From: Bradyrhizobium retamae
GTDB taxonomy: Bacteria > Pseudomonadota > Alphaproteobacteria > Rhizobiales > Xanthobacteraceae
NCBI RefSeq assembly: GCF_001440415.1
Contig: NZ_LLYA01000135.1
Coordinates: 1 to 64,000, forward strand
DNA: 64,000 nt
Direction of reading: 5' to 3'
Positions 23,299-32,553 of the stretch are shown piece by piece. The position numbers and the translations under genes were made by a program. Under the pieces are notes generated by a model. The model saw only the letters and a program-made list of their open reading frames with translations, was not told the origin of the DNA and searched no databases. Each line of letters starts with the position of its first letter. Position 1 is the first letter of the stretch.

Positions 23299-24402
23299 CT
23301 AGGCCGGTACCGACTCAAGGCGATCGGCCATCCAATCAAAAATGAACTCGTTGGCGAGCGTGGGATTATCGCAATGCCCATGCGCGGCCGCAGTTTCAGA
23401 GCTTTCGAAAATTCTTAGTGAAATGTCGGGCTGGCTGGTCTTAAGTCGTTCGAACAGACCGGTCACATGGTTGCTTTCGAGCCAGCCCTGCTCACCCATG
23501 GTGATCAGGACCGGGCAGCGAAATTTTCGCCGCGACCAGCCTTCGCTTCCTTTACACGCGGAACCCAGCGAGAGGCGGTCCATCAAGAAGGCGCGCTCGT
23601 GCATATCCCAGATTCCGCCATCACAAACCGCGGCGGCGAAGCGATTGTCGAGAGCGACGCCACGCGCCACAAAGGACGATCCCGGACCGTCGCCGAGAAT
23701 AGCTACCCTGCTTTCGTCGATATCGCCCCTCGTCGTGAGGTAATCCATCACGTGGCTTACCGACATTTCGAGATCGGGACGGCCCATGATCTCATCGAAT
23801 TTGGCGCCGGTGCCGGATCCGAGGAGATCCACGGCCAGCAGCGACAATCCCCTGTCGCGGGCGTAGCGCGCCACCTTGAAGAGATATTCTTCCTTCCGAT
23901 GTCCGGGATCGCCCATGCACACCACGACAGGCGTTCGATGCGAAGCGCCTGGGGCCGGTAAAAAGTAGCCTTCCAGCGGATAATCTTCCTGCCAGGGAAT
24001 CTCGACGACCTCGCCGGCGGGAGTGAGATGCGCAATGTAGCGGCGGGCGCAGGCCCGCGTGGTTCTGAGCACGCCTTGCTGTTTCTTGTCGGCAGCGTCG
24101 AAATCGAACGCTGATGCCTGATAGTAATTGATGGCACGGAGCCAGTTGCTTTGCGCGGTCAGCACGTGACCACGCTGGAAGGCAGCGTTGGCGCGCTCGT
24201 TGCTGATATCAGCCATCCTGAGCCATTCCCGGTACCAGGAATCGCCGCCATCCTTTGGGTCAATCCGACTTGCGACAAGGAAGCATTCCGAGATCAGCGA
24301 GCCCCCTTCCTGAGCCAGGCCGAGCAGCCTCACGAACTCGATTGAGAACTCTTCGCTGTCTGGCCATTGAACCCAACCCGCCGGACCAAAATGAATCTTC
24401 AT
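23299..24402 (-). CDS. FrsA-like alpha/beta-hydrolase fold protein lacking the serine nucleophile
   Basis: A 367-residue protein related to the FrsA/2,6-dihydropseudooxynicotine-hydrolase group: a helical N-terminal part, PVVVCMGDPGHRKEE in the oxyanion region, and a late HGHCDNP histidine. The nucleophile elbow, normally GxSxG, reads GDGPG (237-241), with glycine in the serine position. Either the enzyme works without a serine or it is a binding protein. It is convergent with the MarR gene. Upstream (24440-24456) there is an imperfect palindrome AGTTA-N7-TAACT. Confidence 0.75.
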   Translation of the reverse strand: MKIHFGPAGWVQWPDSEEFSIEFVRLLGLAQEGGSLISECFLVASRIDPKDGGDSWYREWLRMADISNERANAAFQRGHVLTAQSNWLRAINYYQASAFDFDAADKKQQGVLRTTRACARRYIAHLTPAGEVVEIPWQEDYPLEGYFLPAPGASHRTPVVVCMGDPGHRKEEYLFKVARYARDRGLSLLAVDLLGSGTGAKFDEIMGRPDLEMSVSHVMDYLTTRGDIDESRVAILGDGPGSSFVARGVALDNRFAAAVCDGGIWDMHERAFLMDRLSLGSACKGSEGWSRRKFRCPVLITMGEQGWLESNHVTGLFERLKTSQPDISLRIFESSETAAAHGHCDNPTLANEFIFDWMADRLESVPA

Positions 24403-24833
24403 GCCGGAAGCAAACCTGTAAACCTCAACTGATTAAATTAGTTATAGTTCGTAACTTAAATCGTGAGGTCGACATCCTGCAAGCCCTCCAAACGTCCATG
24501 CCGCAGATACGCTTAGCCCACCGAACGGCTCCCAGCTTCAATAGCCGGGCTGTAGGGCCATCGCCTGAGAGGCATCTCGGAAAATGTATTGCACCGGGCG
24601 GAACTAGTGGAAAGTGCTTGTTGGACCATCTATGGGGCAACGTGCTGTTTTTTCAGGCGATTCCCGTACTACGGCGCTGAATGCATCACTTGGCCCATTA
24701 TCAGCGGGGCTTCTGGCCTGGATGAGATAGTAGTTCAACGTCCTGGCCGATGCGCCACCCGCGGTTGTGGGGTCGGACACTCACTCTCAGACTGGTCGGG
24801 GAAACCAACCCCCACCTCCCGCGTTCTCCCGGC
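24403..24833. other. Intergenic region without a supported gene
   Basis: About 430 bases. The left end is AT-rich (24430-24465) and probably holds the promoter of the hydrolase gene. The rest has only short frames without ribosome-binding sites or recognisable products. Confidence 0.4.
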
Positions 24834-25082
24834 ATGAGAATTCGCGAAGAAAACTGCAACATGGTGCTGCTCGCGATCGTCGCGTGTTTCAGCGTGGCGA
24901 TTGCAGGTGGCGTTACGCTGCTTGGGTTCGACGACAAGCCGGTCCAGTTCGCGCACCGGACAACCGCTGGCGTCGAGCGTTCGCCAGCAGCCGACCAGCG
25001 GATCATCCATGTCGGCGACCAGCCGCCGGTGCGCATGATCGGCGCGCCCTTTGTCCCGAACACCAATCCCCGCGAACGCTAG
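24834..25082 (+). CDS. Small hypothetical membrane-anchored protein
   Basis: An 82-residue product (MRIREENCNMVLLAIVACFS...) with one hydrophobic helix at about 10-30 and a polar tail. A longer frame begins at 24750, but the short start puts the helix near the N-terminus. No family recognised. A long minus-strand frame over the same region looks like a shadow. Confidence 0.5.
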   Translation: MRIREENCNMVLLAIVACFSVAIAGGVTLLGFDDKPVQFAHRTTAGVERSPAADQRIIHVGDQPPVRMIGAPFVPNTNPRER

Positions 25083-25277
25083 ACCCCAACCTGGCGCGAC
25101 CACGCTTGCGGATACCATCACTGATGCGCCCCGCGCGACGTGCGCGTTGGCAGTCACGGACTGTCGCCGTTTTGTCACCTCGCGCGCAAAAGTGCGGCAG
25201 TTGTCCCCAGTTACTTCCCCCCCCCCGCTTGATTCCACAAAAGCCGTTTGATGGAATGATTTGGGCCGAGGTGTCTC

Positions 25278-25691
25278 ATGAAATGGATGAGGGAACGCGA
25301 TCTCCTGATCGCGCAGACGATGGCGTTTGTTCAATCGGTGACCGGCAAGCCGCCGGAGGCCGAGAAGACGGTCACGACGTCGGTCACCGTCCTCTCCGTC
25401 CAGGCATCCGAGCCCACCCGTCCGGCCGCGCCGCTTTCTGACATCCAGGCCCTGCTGGCGGGGACGATGCCCCTTGCCGAGGCGCCAAAGGAAGCGTCGA
25501 GGGAAATAGCGAGGCTGGCCCCTGTCGCGCGTCCTGACCTGCGGGACGATATCCAGTCCGAGATCAAGGCGCGGGTCGCGAATTTCCGTGCCCATCAGGA
25601 GCGGTTCAACCGCGAGCGCGAGGCCTATTGCACCGCGACCATGGCAAAGGTCCACGCTGCGCTCCGCGAAGGCGAGCCGCCGGCGAAGTAG
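25278..25691 (+). CDS. Hypothetical protein
   Basis: A 137-residue protein with a Pro/Ala-rich middle and a helical, charged C-terminal third (IKARVANFRAHQERFNRERE). GAGGTG lies 6 bases before the ATG. A run of ten C (25217-25226) lies upstream in the leader region. No family recognised. Confidence 0.6.
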   Translation: MKWMRERDLLIAQTMAFVQSVTGKPPEAEKTVTTSVTVLSVQASEPTRPAAPLSDIQALLAGTMPLAEAPKEASREIARLAPVARPDLRDDIQSEIKARVANFRAHQERFNREREAYCTATMAKVHAALREGEPPAK

Positions 25692-25777
25692 CCCGCGCCT
25701 GACCCGGTCCCCGGATACCGTGCAGCGCGCGGCACCTGCACGCGGGTCCGCGCGGCCCGAGCACAGGCTCTGTGGTC

Positions 25778-25856
25778 CGCTGCTGATCCGGATCCAGTCT
25801 GCGATAGGTCCGGGCTCTGGGCGAAGCGTCAATTCGTGACGCATCGCGTCCGGGAC
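25778..25856. repeat. Interspersed bradyrhizobial-type repeat, copy 1
   Basis: Shares the block CGCTGCTGATCCGG-ATCCA (25778-25796) and the terminal blocks GGTCCGGGCTCTG and GCATCGCGTCCGGGAC (841-856) with a second copy at 39252-39341. The terminal blocks form a partial palindrome. Intergenic in both places. Confidence 0.55.
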
Positions 25857-25906
25857 ACGACCTCCATGTTGTCATCCTGTGTGGGATTCGGTCGATCGTC
25901 TCTATC

Positions 25907-26014
25907 TTAGAGCCAGGCATAGACCAGTGCCATGTTGGCGGCGCAGGCAGCCAGCAGGCAAACGGTCAGCGTGAGTTGGACACGCTCGCAGGAGGTCTGG
26001 AGGCTCGTTCTCAT
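25907..26014 (-). CDS. Possible 35-residue membrane peptide
   Basis: A short frame (MRTSLQTSCERVQLTLTVCL...) with a single hydrophobic helix at about 12-34. No Shine-Dalgarno sequence; a small palindrome CCGGA-AACA-TCCGG lies just upstream. Listed as a possibility only. Confidence 0.25.
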   Translation of the reverse strand: MRTSLQTSCERVQLTLTVCLLAACAANMALVYAWL

Positions 26015-26221
26015 GGCCGGAAACATCCGGCGATTCTGGCGACTGAGTCTCGGGGATTCTTTTTTCGGGAATTTACGGCTCGTTAAAGACTCAGAGACTC
26101 CACGAAAACGGGCCGAAACGAGCCAATTTGCTCCCGAAACAGCCTGTGGAATGGCCGCATGGCAGCCAAGCCTGAAACCCGGCCCACGCTTCCGCGTTGA
26201 CCGTTTTTACCGGAGCTAACA

Positions 26222-26476
26222 ATGCCCTACGCGCTGTTCTCAAAGGATGCCAAACTGAGCAAGGCCTATCCAACCGCAGCCGACGTCTGGAAGATCGCCC
26301 AAAAGAGCGGTCTCGTCGTCGACGTCATCTCCGGGCAAGACAACAAGGGTCCCCGTCCGGTGCTGGACCATGACTACGAGATCAAGCCCTGCCAGCTTGA
26401 GCCGCACGAAGACCCCGCCCGCAACAAGGCCGACGCCGAGCGCGACGCGCAGACGGAATTGCAGCTCGCGTCATAA
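26222..26476 (+). CDS. Small conserved-type hypothetical protein
   Basis: An 84-residue soluble protein (MPYALFSKDAKLSKAYPTAA...) with a charged C-terminal half. GGAG lies seven bases before the ATG. No function known. The preceding 200 bases hold no other clear gene. Confidence 0.65.
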   Translation: MPYALFSKDAKLSKAYPTAADVWKIAQKSGLVVDVISGQDNKGPRPVLDHDYEIKPCQLEPHEDPARNKADAERDAQTELQLAS

Positions 26477-26562
26477 GGTCGGCCGCAAGCCGCCGACACA
26501 CGACAGTCCTCGGCGAATGGGTCCCATTCGCCGGGACGATATCCGAGACGCAAAGTCGGATC

Positions 26563-26802
26563 CTACGGCGTCGCCGAGACCAGCGATACCTGTTCCGAAG
26601 CAAGGGTGACACATGCCTTGCGCCGCTGCAGTCCCCTGATCGCACCGGTCACCTTGCGCACCTTGCCGGCCCCGCACGAGGGATCCTGCACGAAGGCGAC
26701 TTCATAGGGAGCAAGGATAAGCGGTTCGGATTTCAGGACAGTTTGAGCATGGCACGGAAACGCCGCAGCGGAAAAGATCAGCCCTAACGCAAAAGCACGC
26801 AT
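26563..26802 (-). CDS. Small exported protein (DUF6719-like)
   Basis: A 79-residue protein with a signal peptide cleaved after FPCHAQ (about residue 20). The mature part (VLKSEPLILAPYEVAFVQDP, then CGAGKVRKVTGAIRGLQRRK) resembles the small rhizobial DUF6719 group and has two cysteines that may form a disulphide. A longer frame reaching 27309 crosses the next gene and is rejected. Function unknown. Confidence 0.6.
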   Translation of the reverse strand: MRAFALGLIFSAAAFPCHAQTVLKSEPLILAPYEVAFVQDPSCGAGKVRKVTGAIRGLQRRKACVTLASEQVSLVSATP

Positions 26803-26930
26803 GTTCGTCGTCCCACCAGCCGGCCGGAACCATAATATCGGATCGTGACGAAAAGTTGCATGCAGCGCGAAATTTTTTTTCGCGCCTGCCAAAAAATTAC
26901 CGGTGCGCGCTCGCCTCAATATCCGCCAGC

Positions 26931-26957
26931 AAAAAGGCCGGCGTGAAGCCGGCCCTT
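26931..26957 (-). terminator. Terminator of the Omp25-like gene
   Basis: Stem GGCCGGC/GCCGGCC with loop GTGAA, extended by a wobble and A-T pairs; leftward it ends in TTTTT. It lies 25 bases past the stop of the outer-membrane protein. Confidence 0.82.
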
Positions 26958-26981
26958 GCGCGTCTCGAGACCAAGTCGGTA

Positions 26982-27695
26982 TCAATATTTGGAAGCAGCG
27001 GGACCACCCCAGCCGAACCGGTAGTTCACGCCCACCTTGGCCGTATGCTCGTCGTTGCGGAAGGTACGGCCGTTGATATCGGCAGGACCGGACGTGAAGG
27101 TCGTGTCGCCGAAATTGTAATACTGGTACTCGGCCTTGGCGGACCAGTTCGGGGCGAACATGTATTCGAGGCCGCCGCCGACCGTATAGCCGTCCTTCTG
27201 GTTGCCGTTGGTGGTGAAGCCCGCGGGCACGCCGGCAACCGACACTCCAAGATCGTTGCCGTTGCGCCAGGCGTAACCGCCCTTGGCGTAGAGCAGCGCC
27301 GGACCCCAAGTGTAGCCGATCCGGCCGGTTACCGAGCCGATCTGGTCGGTGTTGGAGGTCACAAGCGTCCCGCCCGGAAACAGCACGCCGTTATTGTTGT
27401 TGTTGGGCAGCCAGCTATATTGGGCTTCGGCGCCCAGCACCCAGTTCGGCGCGAACTGATAGTCGAAGCCGCCCTGCACACCGCCGAGGAAGCGGGCATC
27501 GCTGCCCTGCAGGGAGCTGTTGCCCGCAAAGGCGCCACCGGCATGGCCGCCGATATAGAATCCGGTCCAGTTATAGACGACTTGAGGCGCCGTATAGGCA
27601 GGCGCCTTGGTGTACGGCCGGGGCGGCATGTCGGCCGCAAAGGCTGGTGCCGCCATGACGGCCAGCGCGGCAGCCCCGAGCAGTATCTTCTTCAT
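26982..27695 (-). CDS. Omp25/RopB-like outer-membrane beta-barrel protein
   Basis: A 237-residue protein with a signal peptide (MKKILLGAAALAVMAAPAFA, cut before ADMPP). The repeat of short amphipathic strands includes YNWTGFYIGGHAGGAF, FDYQFAPNWVLGAEAQYSW and GLEYMFAPNWSAKAEYQYYN, typical of the 8-stranded rhizobial Omp25/Omp31 family. A GGGGAAATAGG site precedes the ATG. Structural surface protein with its own terminator. Confidence 0.9.
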   Translation of the reverse strand: MKKILLGAAALAVMAAPAFAADMPPRPYTKAPAYTAPQVVYNWTGFYIGGHAGGAFAGNSSLQGSDARFLGGVQGGFDYQFAPNWVLGAEAQYSWLPNNNNNGVLFPGGTLVTSNTDQIGSVTGRIGYTWGPALLYAKGGYAWRNGNDLGVSVAGVPAGFTTNGNQKDGYTVGGGLEYMFAPNWSAKAEYQYYNFGDTTFTSGPADINGRTFRNDEHTAKVGVNYRFGWGGPAASKY

Positions 27696-28015
27696 CCTAT
27701 TTCCCCGTTACGAACGTCGCGGATACCAATCCAAACAACGTGACTTCATTTAGGTTGCTTTGCGGCAAACGCCCGCGACCGGATGGCGCGCCACTGTGAC
27801 GGCACCAACAAAGCGTTCTAGTTCCCTCGCACGTCAGGCTTTTTCTGGGGTTAAGGAGGTGATTTCCCCGCTTAGCTGGTGTCTGGCATGACTAAGGCAA
27901 GGTTCAACCCTCGCCGAAAAGTGATCCGATTTCGTTCACGGTTCCTTCCCGGTACATCAGATGACGGCCCGCGCCGGCAGTCATCGCGACTGCCGGCGGC
28001 AAAACCCGTCCGTCT
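27696..28015. other. Intergenic region
   Basis: About 320 bases between the Omp25-like gene and the epoxide hydrolase. It contains TAAGGAGGTGAT (27852-27863), a perfect complement to the 3' end of 16S rRNA, but no start codon follows at usable distance; the nearest ATG (27888) begins a frame that runs antisense into the hydrolase. I call no gene here. Confidence 0.4.
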
Positions 28016-29059
28016 TCAAAAGCGAGCCACTTCGACGACGGCGTCGGCAAAGGCCTGCGGTGCCTCCTGCGGCAGATTGTGCCCAATCCCGCCGGTGATG
28101 AGACGATGGGCGTATCTGCCGGAAAACTTCTTGGCGTAAGCCTTCGGGTCCGGATGCGGCGCGCCGTTGGCGTCGCCTTCGAGGGTGATGGTGGGTACGG
28201 TAATGACCGGAAATTCGCCCAGCCGCCTTTCCAGTGCGTCGAATTTGGTCTCGCCCGGGGCGAGACCAAGCCGCCAGCGATAATTGTGAATCACGATGGC
28301 GACATGGTCCGGGTTGTCGAAGGACGCCGCGCTGCGTTCGAAGGTCACGTCGTCGAAATTCCATTTCGGCGAGGCAAGCCGCCAGATCAGCTTGGAAAAC
28401 TCGCGCCGGTATTTTTCGTAGCCCAACCGGCCGCGGTCGGTCGCAAAATAATACTGGTACCACCACTGCAGTTCGGCCGATGGCGGCAGCGGTTTTGCGT
28501 TGGCTTCCTGACTGCCGATCAGGTAGCCGCTGACCGAAACCAGCGCCTTGACGCGTTCCGGCCAGATCGCGGCGACGATGCCGGCGGTTCGGGCGCCCCA
28601 GTCGAAGCCAGCCACCACCGCTTTTTCGATCTTCAGCGCATGCATCAGCGCGATGACGTCGGTGGCAAGCGCGCCCTGCTGGCCGTTTCGCGGCGTATCG
28701 CCTGAGAGGAAGCGCGTCGTGCCGTAGCCGCGCAGATACGGCACGACGACCCGGAAGCCTGCCGATGCCAGCACGGGAGCCACGTCGACGAAGGCGTAGA
28801 TGTCGTACGGCCAGCCGTGCAGAAGGATGGCGACGGGACCATTGGCGGGCCCCGCTTCGGCGTAACCGATACTGAGAACGCCGGCCTCGATCTGTTTCAG
28901 CGCGGCAAACGAGGCGTGGGCGCCCGGCCTGCCCGCGCCTGCCCCGGCGTCGCCGGACTGCGCGAACAGCGCCCCGCTCATGGCAAACGGTGCGGCCGCA
29001 AGGGTGGCTGCCGCGGTGCCGAGGAAGCGGCGGCGGTCAGGCGTGATGGAAAGGAACAT
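28016..29059 (-). CDS. Tat-exported epoxide-hydrolase-like alpha/beta hydrolase
   Basis: A 347-residue protein with a twin-arginine signal (TPDRRRFLGTAAATL). The mature domain has the oxyanion motif HGWP (81-84), the aspartate nucleophile D153 in GFDWGA, and a late GIGHNLP histidine, the combination seen in epoxide hydrolases and haloalkane dehalogenases. The substrate cannot be read from the sequence. GGAGAAAGAC precedes the ATG. It probably acts in the periplasm as a folded, Tat-transported enzyme. Confidence 0.85.
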   Translation of the reverse strand: MFLSITPDRRRFLGTAAATLAAAPFAMSGALFAQSGDAGAGAGRPGAHASFAALKQIEAGVLSIGYAEAGPANGPVAILLHGWPYDIYAFVDVAPVLASAGFRVVVPYLRGYGTTRFLSGDTPRNGQQGALATDVIALMHALKIEKAVVAGFDWGARTAGIVAAIWPERVKALVSVSGYLIGSQEANAKPLPPSAELQWWYQYYFATDRGRLGYEKYRREFSKLIWRLASPKWNFDDVTFERSAASFDNPDHVAIVIHNYRWRLGLAPGETKFDALERRLGEFPVITVPTITLEGDANGAPHPDPKAYAKKFSGRYAHRLITGGIGHNLPQEAPQAFADAVVEVARF

Positions 29060-29177
29060 GTCTTTCTCCGCTCTACACTTATGCGATTAGATCGCGTGCG
29101 ATGTAAATGATCGGACACGATATGTATAGGCGCGAAGCATCACACTCTCGTGTGGAACTCACAGCAAGCGCGCGAAG

Positions 29178-29600
29178 CTAGCGCGTCAGTTTCTCCAGTT
29201 CCGCAAATGGCGCGTAGGCCAGCCCCGCACAGGGCTCTGCGGCGTTTTCGATGATGCGGTCGAGCCGGCCATCGACAAAAAGGATGGCGCGTTCGCGCGG
29301 CTCGCGGTAGCCGCCGTCGGATTCGCGCGGGCTGAACCGGAGACAGACGACATAGCGCAGCCGCCCGCCGACCACGCGCTCGATCGGCTCGGCCATCACG
29401 GCGCCGCGTACGCCGACGGGATCATTGAGATAAGTCTTCAGGAACGCCAGCACTTCCGTGCGGTAGTTTTTCGGAAAAGGCTGGCTGGAGACGCCGCGAT
29501 CGTCGGTAAACGTGATCGGCTTGCTCTCGTCGCTGGCGGCGCAGGCCGACAGCGCGAGCGGCAACAGTACCACCGCCGCAATTTTGACTGAACTTCGCAA
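29178..29600 (-). CDS. Small lipoprotein
   Basis: A 140-residue protein with a lipoprotein signal ending LALSAC (Cys at about 20). The start appears to be TTG (29600), since no ATG gives a complete signal sequence. The mature domain (YVVCLRFSPRESDGGYREPR) resembles small rhizobial hypothetical lipoproteins. Function unknown. Confidence 0.68.
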   Translation of the reverse strand: MRSSVKIAAVVLLPLALSACAASDESKPITFTDDRGVSSQPFPKNYRTEVLAFLKTYLNDPVGVRGAVMAEPIERVVGGRLRYVVCLRFSPRESDGGYREPRERAILFVDGRLDRIIENAAEPCAGLAYAPFAELEKLTR

Positions 29601-29811
29601 GCGAAATGTTTCCCCCGCCCCAGTTGGCAGTCTCTTAGACTGCCCGGCGGCGAAATGGAATTCGCATCTCGGTTACTGGCCCGAACAGATCGAAGCAGCA
29701 CCAGCCCACGGCCATCGGGGAAGCAATGGCACGTGGGCTGGTCCGATATCCGCCGACGCGGGGGCAATGGGGAAGCAAACGCGCCGGCGGATCAGATTCG
29801 ATCGCGCTGGT

Positions 29812-30066
29812 TCAACTGCGCTTGGCAGCCGGCGCGGCGGGTTTGACCGCGGCAGGCGTCTTTGAGAGGCCGACCTGCTTCTTGTGGCTATGATGTCGAT
29901 CGCGCTTGGCGTTCAGCGCCTTCGATTTTCCCTGCTCGGCCTTGGTGACCGGGGCCTGCGTACTCTTGTTCGCAGGAGCCTGCGCGGTCTTGCCCGCAGT
30001 GCCGGCAAACACGGGCGCGGCGAGAACGGACACGGCAACGAGCGCTGCAGAAAAGGTCTTGAGCAT
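29812..30066 (-). CDS. Small exported basic protein
   Basis: An 84-residue protein. MLKTFSAALVAVSVLAAPVF is a signal peptide, and the mature part is Lys/Ala/Gln/His-rich (RDRHHSHKKQ) and probably disordered. The ATG at 30066 has GAGGAG upstream, which makes it preferable to the ATG at 30084. Function unknown. Confidence 0.6.
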   Translation of the reverse strand: MLKTFSAALVAVSVLAAPVFAGTAGKTAQAPANKSTQAPVTKAEQGKSKALNAKRDRHHSHKKQVGLSKTPAAVKPAAPAAKRS

Positions 30067-30361
30067 GGCTGTCTCCTCTTCCATGGGGACCTGCGGGCTC
30101 TCCAGTCCGAATGGCCGGGCTCGCCGATCGTGCGTGCGACGTTAGGCACGGCGCAGTGAACCCGTCCTGAATCGAACGTGCGGACTTCGTTCATCTCCAT
30201 GGCAGGTTCGCCATCTTTAGAACGCGAACTGCGGCCGCCAAATCGGCAGGATCCAAAATCGAAAGGATCGAAGGCGGATGGCGGGAATGTTCCCAACTGC
30301 CGGGTGTTCATATCATCGGCCTTCGGTGTAGGATTGTGGAACCGGCCATCAGGAGAGATGC

Positions 30362-30898
30362 ATGAACAAACTAGCGATCAGGCTTTTGACGCTCGCAATG
30401 TTGTCCCTTACGCTCGCGGCAGCTCCTGTCGTCACCGCCGTCTACGCAAATCCCGATAACGAGCCGCCTCCGCCGCCGAAGAAGAAAAAGAAATCCAGCG
30501 AAGCCCGCCCGGCCATTGAACAAACCGCATTCGTCGACGGCTATCGCGCTGCCTACGCCGCGATCTACGAGCGCCACGACTATGCGTCGGCGATCGAGCA
30601 GTTGAAGGCGCTCGGCCGTGACGATTCGGCCGCCGTCGCCAATCTGATCGGCTATTCCTATCGCCAGCTCGGCGACTACAAGGTCTCGCAGATCTGGTAC
30701 GAGCGCGCGCTGAAGGCCGATCCGAGCCACGTCAAGACCTGGCAGTATTACGGCCTGTGGCAGGTCGAACAGGGCAACCGCGATCAGGCGCAATATCACC
30801 TGAACCGGATCGCGCAGCTCACCGGCACCTCAAGCGAAGAATATCGCTCGCTGGCCGCGGCGCTCGAAAAGCCGCCGGGGACGGGATTGGTGTACTGA
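30362..30898 (+). CDS. Exported TPR-repeat protein
   Basis: A 178-residue protein with a signal peptide (about 1-29), a Pro-Lys linker (PPPPPKKKKKSS), and about two to three TPR units from residue 60 (YAAIYERHDYASAIEQLKAL, GYSYRQLGDYKVSQIWYERA, YGLWQVEQGNRDQAQYHLNR). It is probably a periplasmic protein-interaction module. AGGAGAGATGC gives a strong ribosome-binding site. Confidence 0.8.
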   Translation: MNKLAIRLLTLAMLSLTLAAAPVVTAVYANPDNEPPPPPKKKKKSSEARPAIEQTAFVDGYRAAYAAIYERHDYASAIEQLKALGRDDSAAVANLIGYSYRQLGDYKVSQIWYERALKADPSHVKTWQYYGLWQVEQGNRDQAQYHLNRIAQLTGTSSEEYRSLAAALEKPPGTGLVY

Positions 30899-30914
30899 GC
30901 CACGACTTTCTCCG

Positions 30915-30930
30915 CGTCATTGCAATGACG
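30915..30930. repeat. Perfect 16-bp palindrome between convergent genes
   Basis: CGTCATTGCAATGACG lies between the TPR gene and the carboxypeptidase gene. Similar TCATTGC-type palindromes occur elsewhere in the window near gene ends (37835, 20821), so it probably belongs to a genomic repeat family. Confidence 0.45.
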
Positions 30931-30978
30931 AAGGAAACCCGGCGTAGTCATCAAGACTGCGCCGGTTGTGTTTGAGCG

Positions 30979-32553
30979 CTACTTCATCACCTTCTCAACT
31001 TCCGCGCGGAATGCCTGGCGCGCGCCGTCGCGCGAATAGAACATGTGGCCACCGGGATAAACGACGAGTTTGACTCGATCCGATCGCGCATAGGCCGGCA
31101 ACTGATCGAGAATTACCTTCGAGGCAAAATAGGGTGTGGCGAGATCGAAAAGCCCGTGACCGACCAGCAATTTCATTTTCGGGTCGAGCGCGAGAATCTG
31201 CCGAAGCTCCGAAATCGACTCGGCCGGACCGCGACCGAAATCCCAGGCCCTGTACACGGCTGGATTAAGCAGGTGATACGAGCCATCGGGGCGCCAGTTG
31301 AGTTTGCGCGTGGTGAGGTCGACGGCCGCGCTCGTCAACGGCGCCGTCAGGGAATCGCCGGAAGGATCGCCGAAATGCGCGTGGTTCGAATCCGGATAGG
31401 GATCGAAGCCTGAGACCGAGCCGTCATAACGTCCCGTCACACGGCCGTTGCGGCGGTCGAATTCTCTGCGGAACTCGCCGACCTCGAAACGCCCTCCGAG
31501 TCTGCGGCTCACCGCTTGATCGATGCCGGTAAGCGCGGCCACCTTGTCGGCAAGCCGCGTCGCGGCCTCGCGGTCCGCCTGCCCCTTGACGAGATCGGTC
31601 ACAAACTCGCCTTGCGCGTAGCGCTCGACGTCAGCGAGATCGGCGCGCGTCACCGGTCCCTTGGCTTCGCGCGCCACCGCCGCCATGCTTGGCAGTGTGT
31701 TCATATACTGCAACAGGCTCGAGCCGGAAAAATCGCGATAGTCGAACAAGGGTGAGACCAGGATCAGTCCGCGCACGCCGACGCCCTGCTGGGTCTGCAG
31801 GTTGCGAACGATTTTTGGTCCACGGATGCCGCCATAACTTTCGCCGGTCACGAATTTCGGCGAGAGCAGACGATCATTCTTTTCCAGCCAGCGCCGGATC
31901 ACGAGTGCGATGGCGCTGACGTCGCCGTCGATGGAGTAGAATCGCTTGCGCGTGTCCTCGCCGGTCGCGACGAAACGGCTGTATCCGGTGCCGACGGGAT
32001 CGATGAATACGAGATCGGTAAAGTCGAGCCAGGTCTCGGCGTTGGGCAGCAAGTCGGGCGTCGCCGACGACACTGCACCCTCACCCGTGATCGATATGCG
32101 CCAGGGCCCAGCGTCGCCGAACTGCAGCCAGGCCGATGACGCGCCCGGGCCGCCGTTGAACAGAAACGTCACCGGCCGGCTTGTGCGATCGGAGCCGTCG
32201 AGCTGGTAGGAGGTATAGACGATATCGGCCTGCGGCTCGCGCTTGTCGTCGAACAGCCGGATCGAGCCGGCGGTGGCGGTGAAGTTGAGCGTGCGGCCGG
32301 GCAACGTCAGCGTTTGCCGGGTGGTGGAATCCGGCGGCAGGCGATGTTGTTCGGCTGCCGGCGATGGCGTCGCGGCGGGGCCCCGCCCTGCTTCGCCCTT
32401 CTGGCCCGACGGAGACGGCGATGGCGTCGCTGGGGCAGGCTGCTGCGAAGTCGGCGAACTCGCCTGCTCGGCGCGTACGCCGGTCGCGCAACACAGGACC
32501 AGAACCGCGGCGGCCAGACGCATGGGACGCGTTGCCATAAAACGAGAAGCCAT
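30979..32553 (-). CDS. Exported S10-family serine carboxypeptidase-like enzyme
   Basis: A 524-residue protein from the ATG at 32553 (GGGAG upstream). After a signal peptide and a Pro/Ser/Ala-rich linker, the peptidase domain shows NGGPGASS (oxyanion region), GESYGG (nucleophile Ser), GLFDLATPY (Asp) and GGHMFY (His), so the catalytic triad is complete. It should trim C-terminal residues of peptides in the periplasm or outside the cell. The frame extends to 32766 but has no better start there. Confidence 0.87.
   Translation of the reverse strand: MASRFMATRPMRLAAAVLVLCCATGVRAEQASSPTSQQPAPATPSPSPSGQKGEAGRGPAATPSPAAEQHRLPPDSTTRQTLTLPGRTLNFTATAGSIRLFDDKREPQADIVYTSYQLDGSDRTSRPVTFLFNGGPGASSAWLQFGDAGPWRISITGEGAVSSATPDLLPNAETWLDFTDLVFIDPVGTGYSRFVATGEDTRKRFYSIDGDVSAIALVIRRWLEKNDRLLSPKFVTGESYGGIRGPKIVRNLQTQQGVGVRGLILVSPLFDYRDFSGSSLLQYMNTLPSMAAVAREAKGPVTRADLADVERYAQGEFVTDLVKGQADREAATRLADKVAALTGIDQAVSRRLGGRFEVGEFRREFDRRNGRVTGRYDGSVSGFDPYPDSNHAHFGDPSGDSLTAPLTSAAVDLTTRKLNWRPDGSYHLLNPAVYRAWDFGRGPAESISELRQILALDPKMKLLVGHGLFDLATPYFASKVILDQLPAYARSDRVKLVVYPGGHMFYSRDGARQAFRAEVEKVMK

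Noticed and set aside
24735..25844. A 369-codon minus-strand frame
   Set aside because: Arg/Gly-rich product without similarity, antisense to two frames with plausible starts; typical of shadow frames in GC-rich DNA.
27852..27863. Perfect anti-16S sequence TAAGGAGGTGAT as ribosome-binding site
   Set aside because: No start codon follows at workable distance and the nearest frame is antisense to a well-supported enzyme gene.
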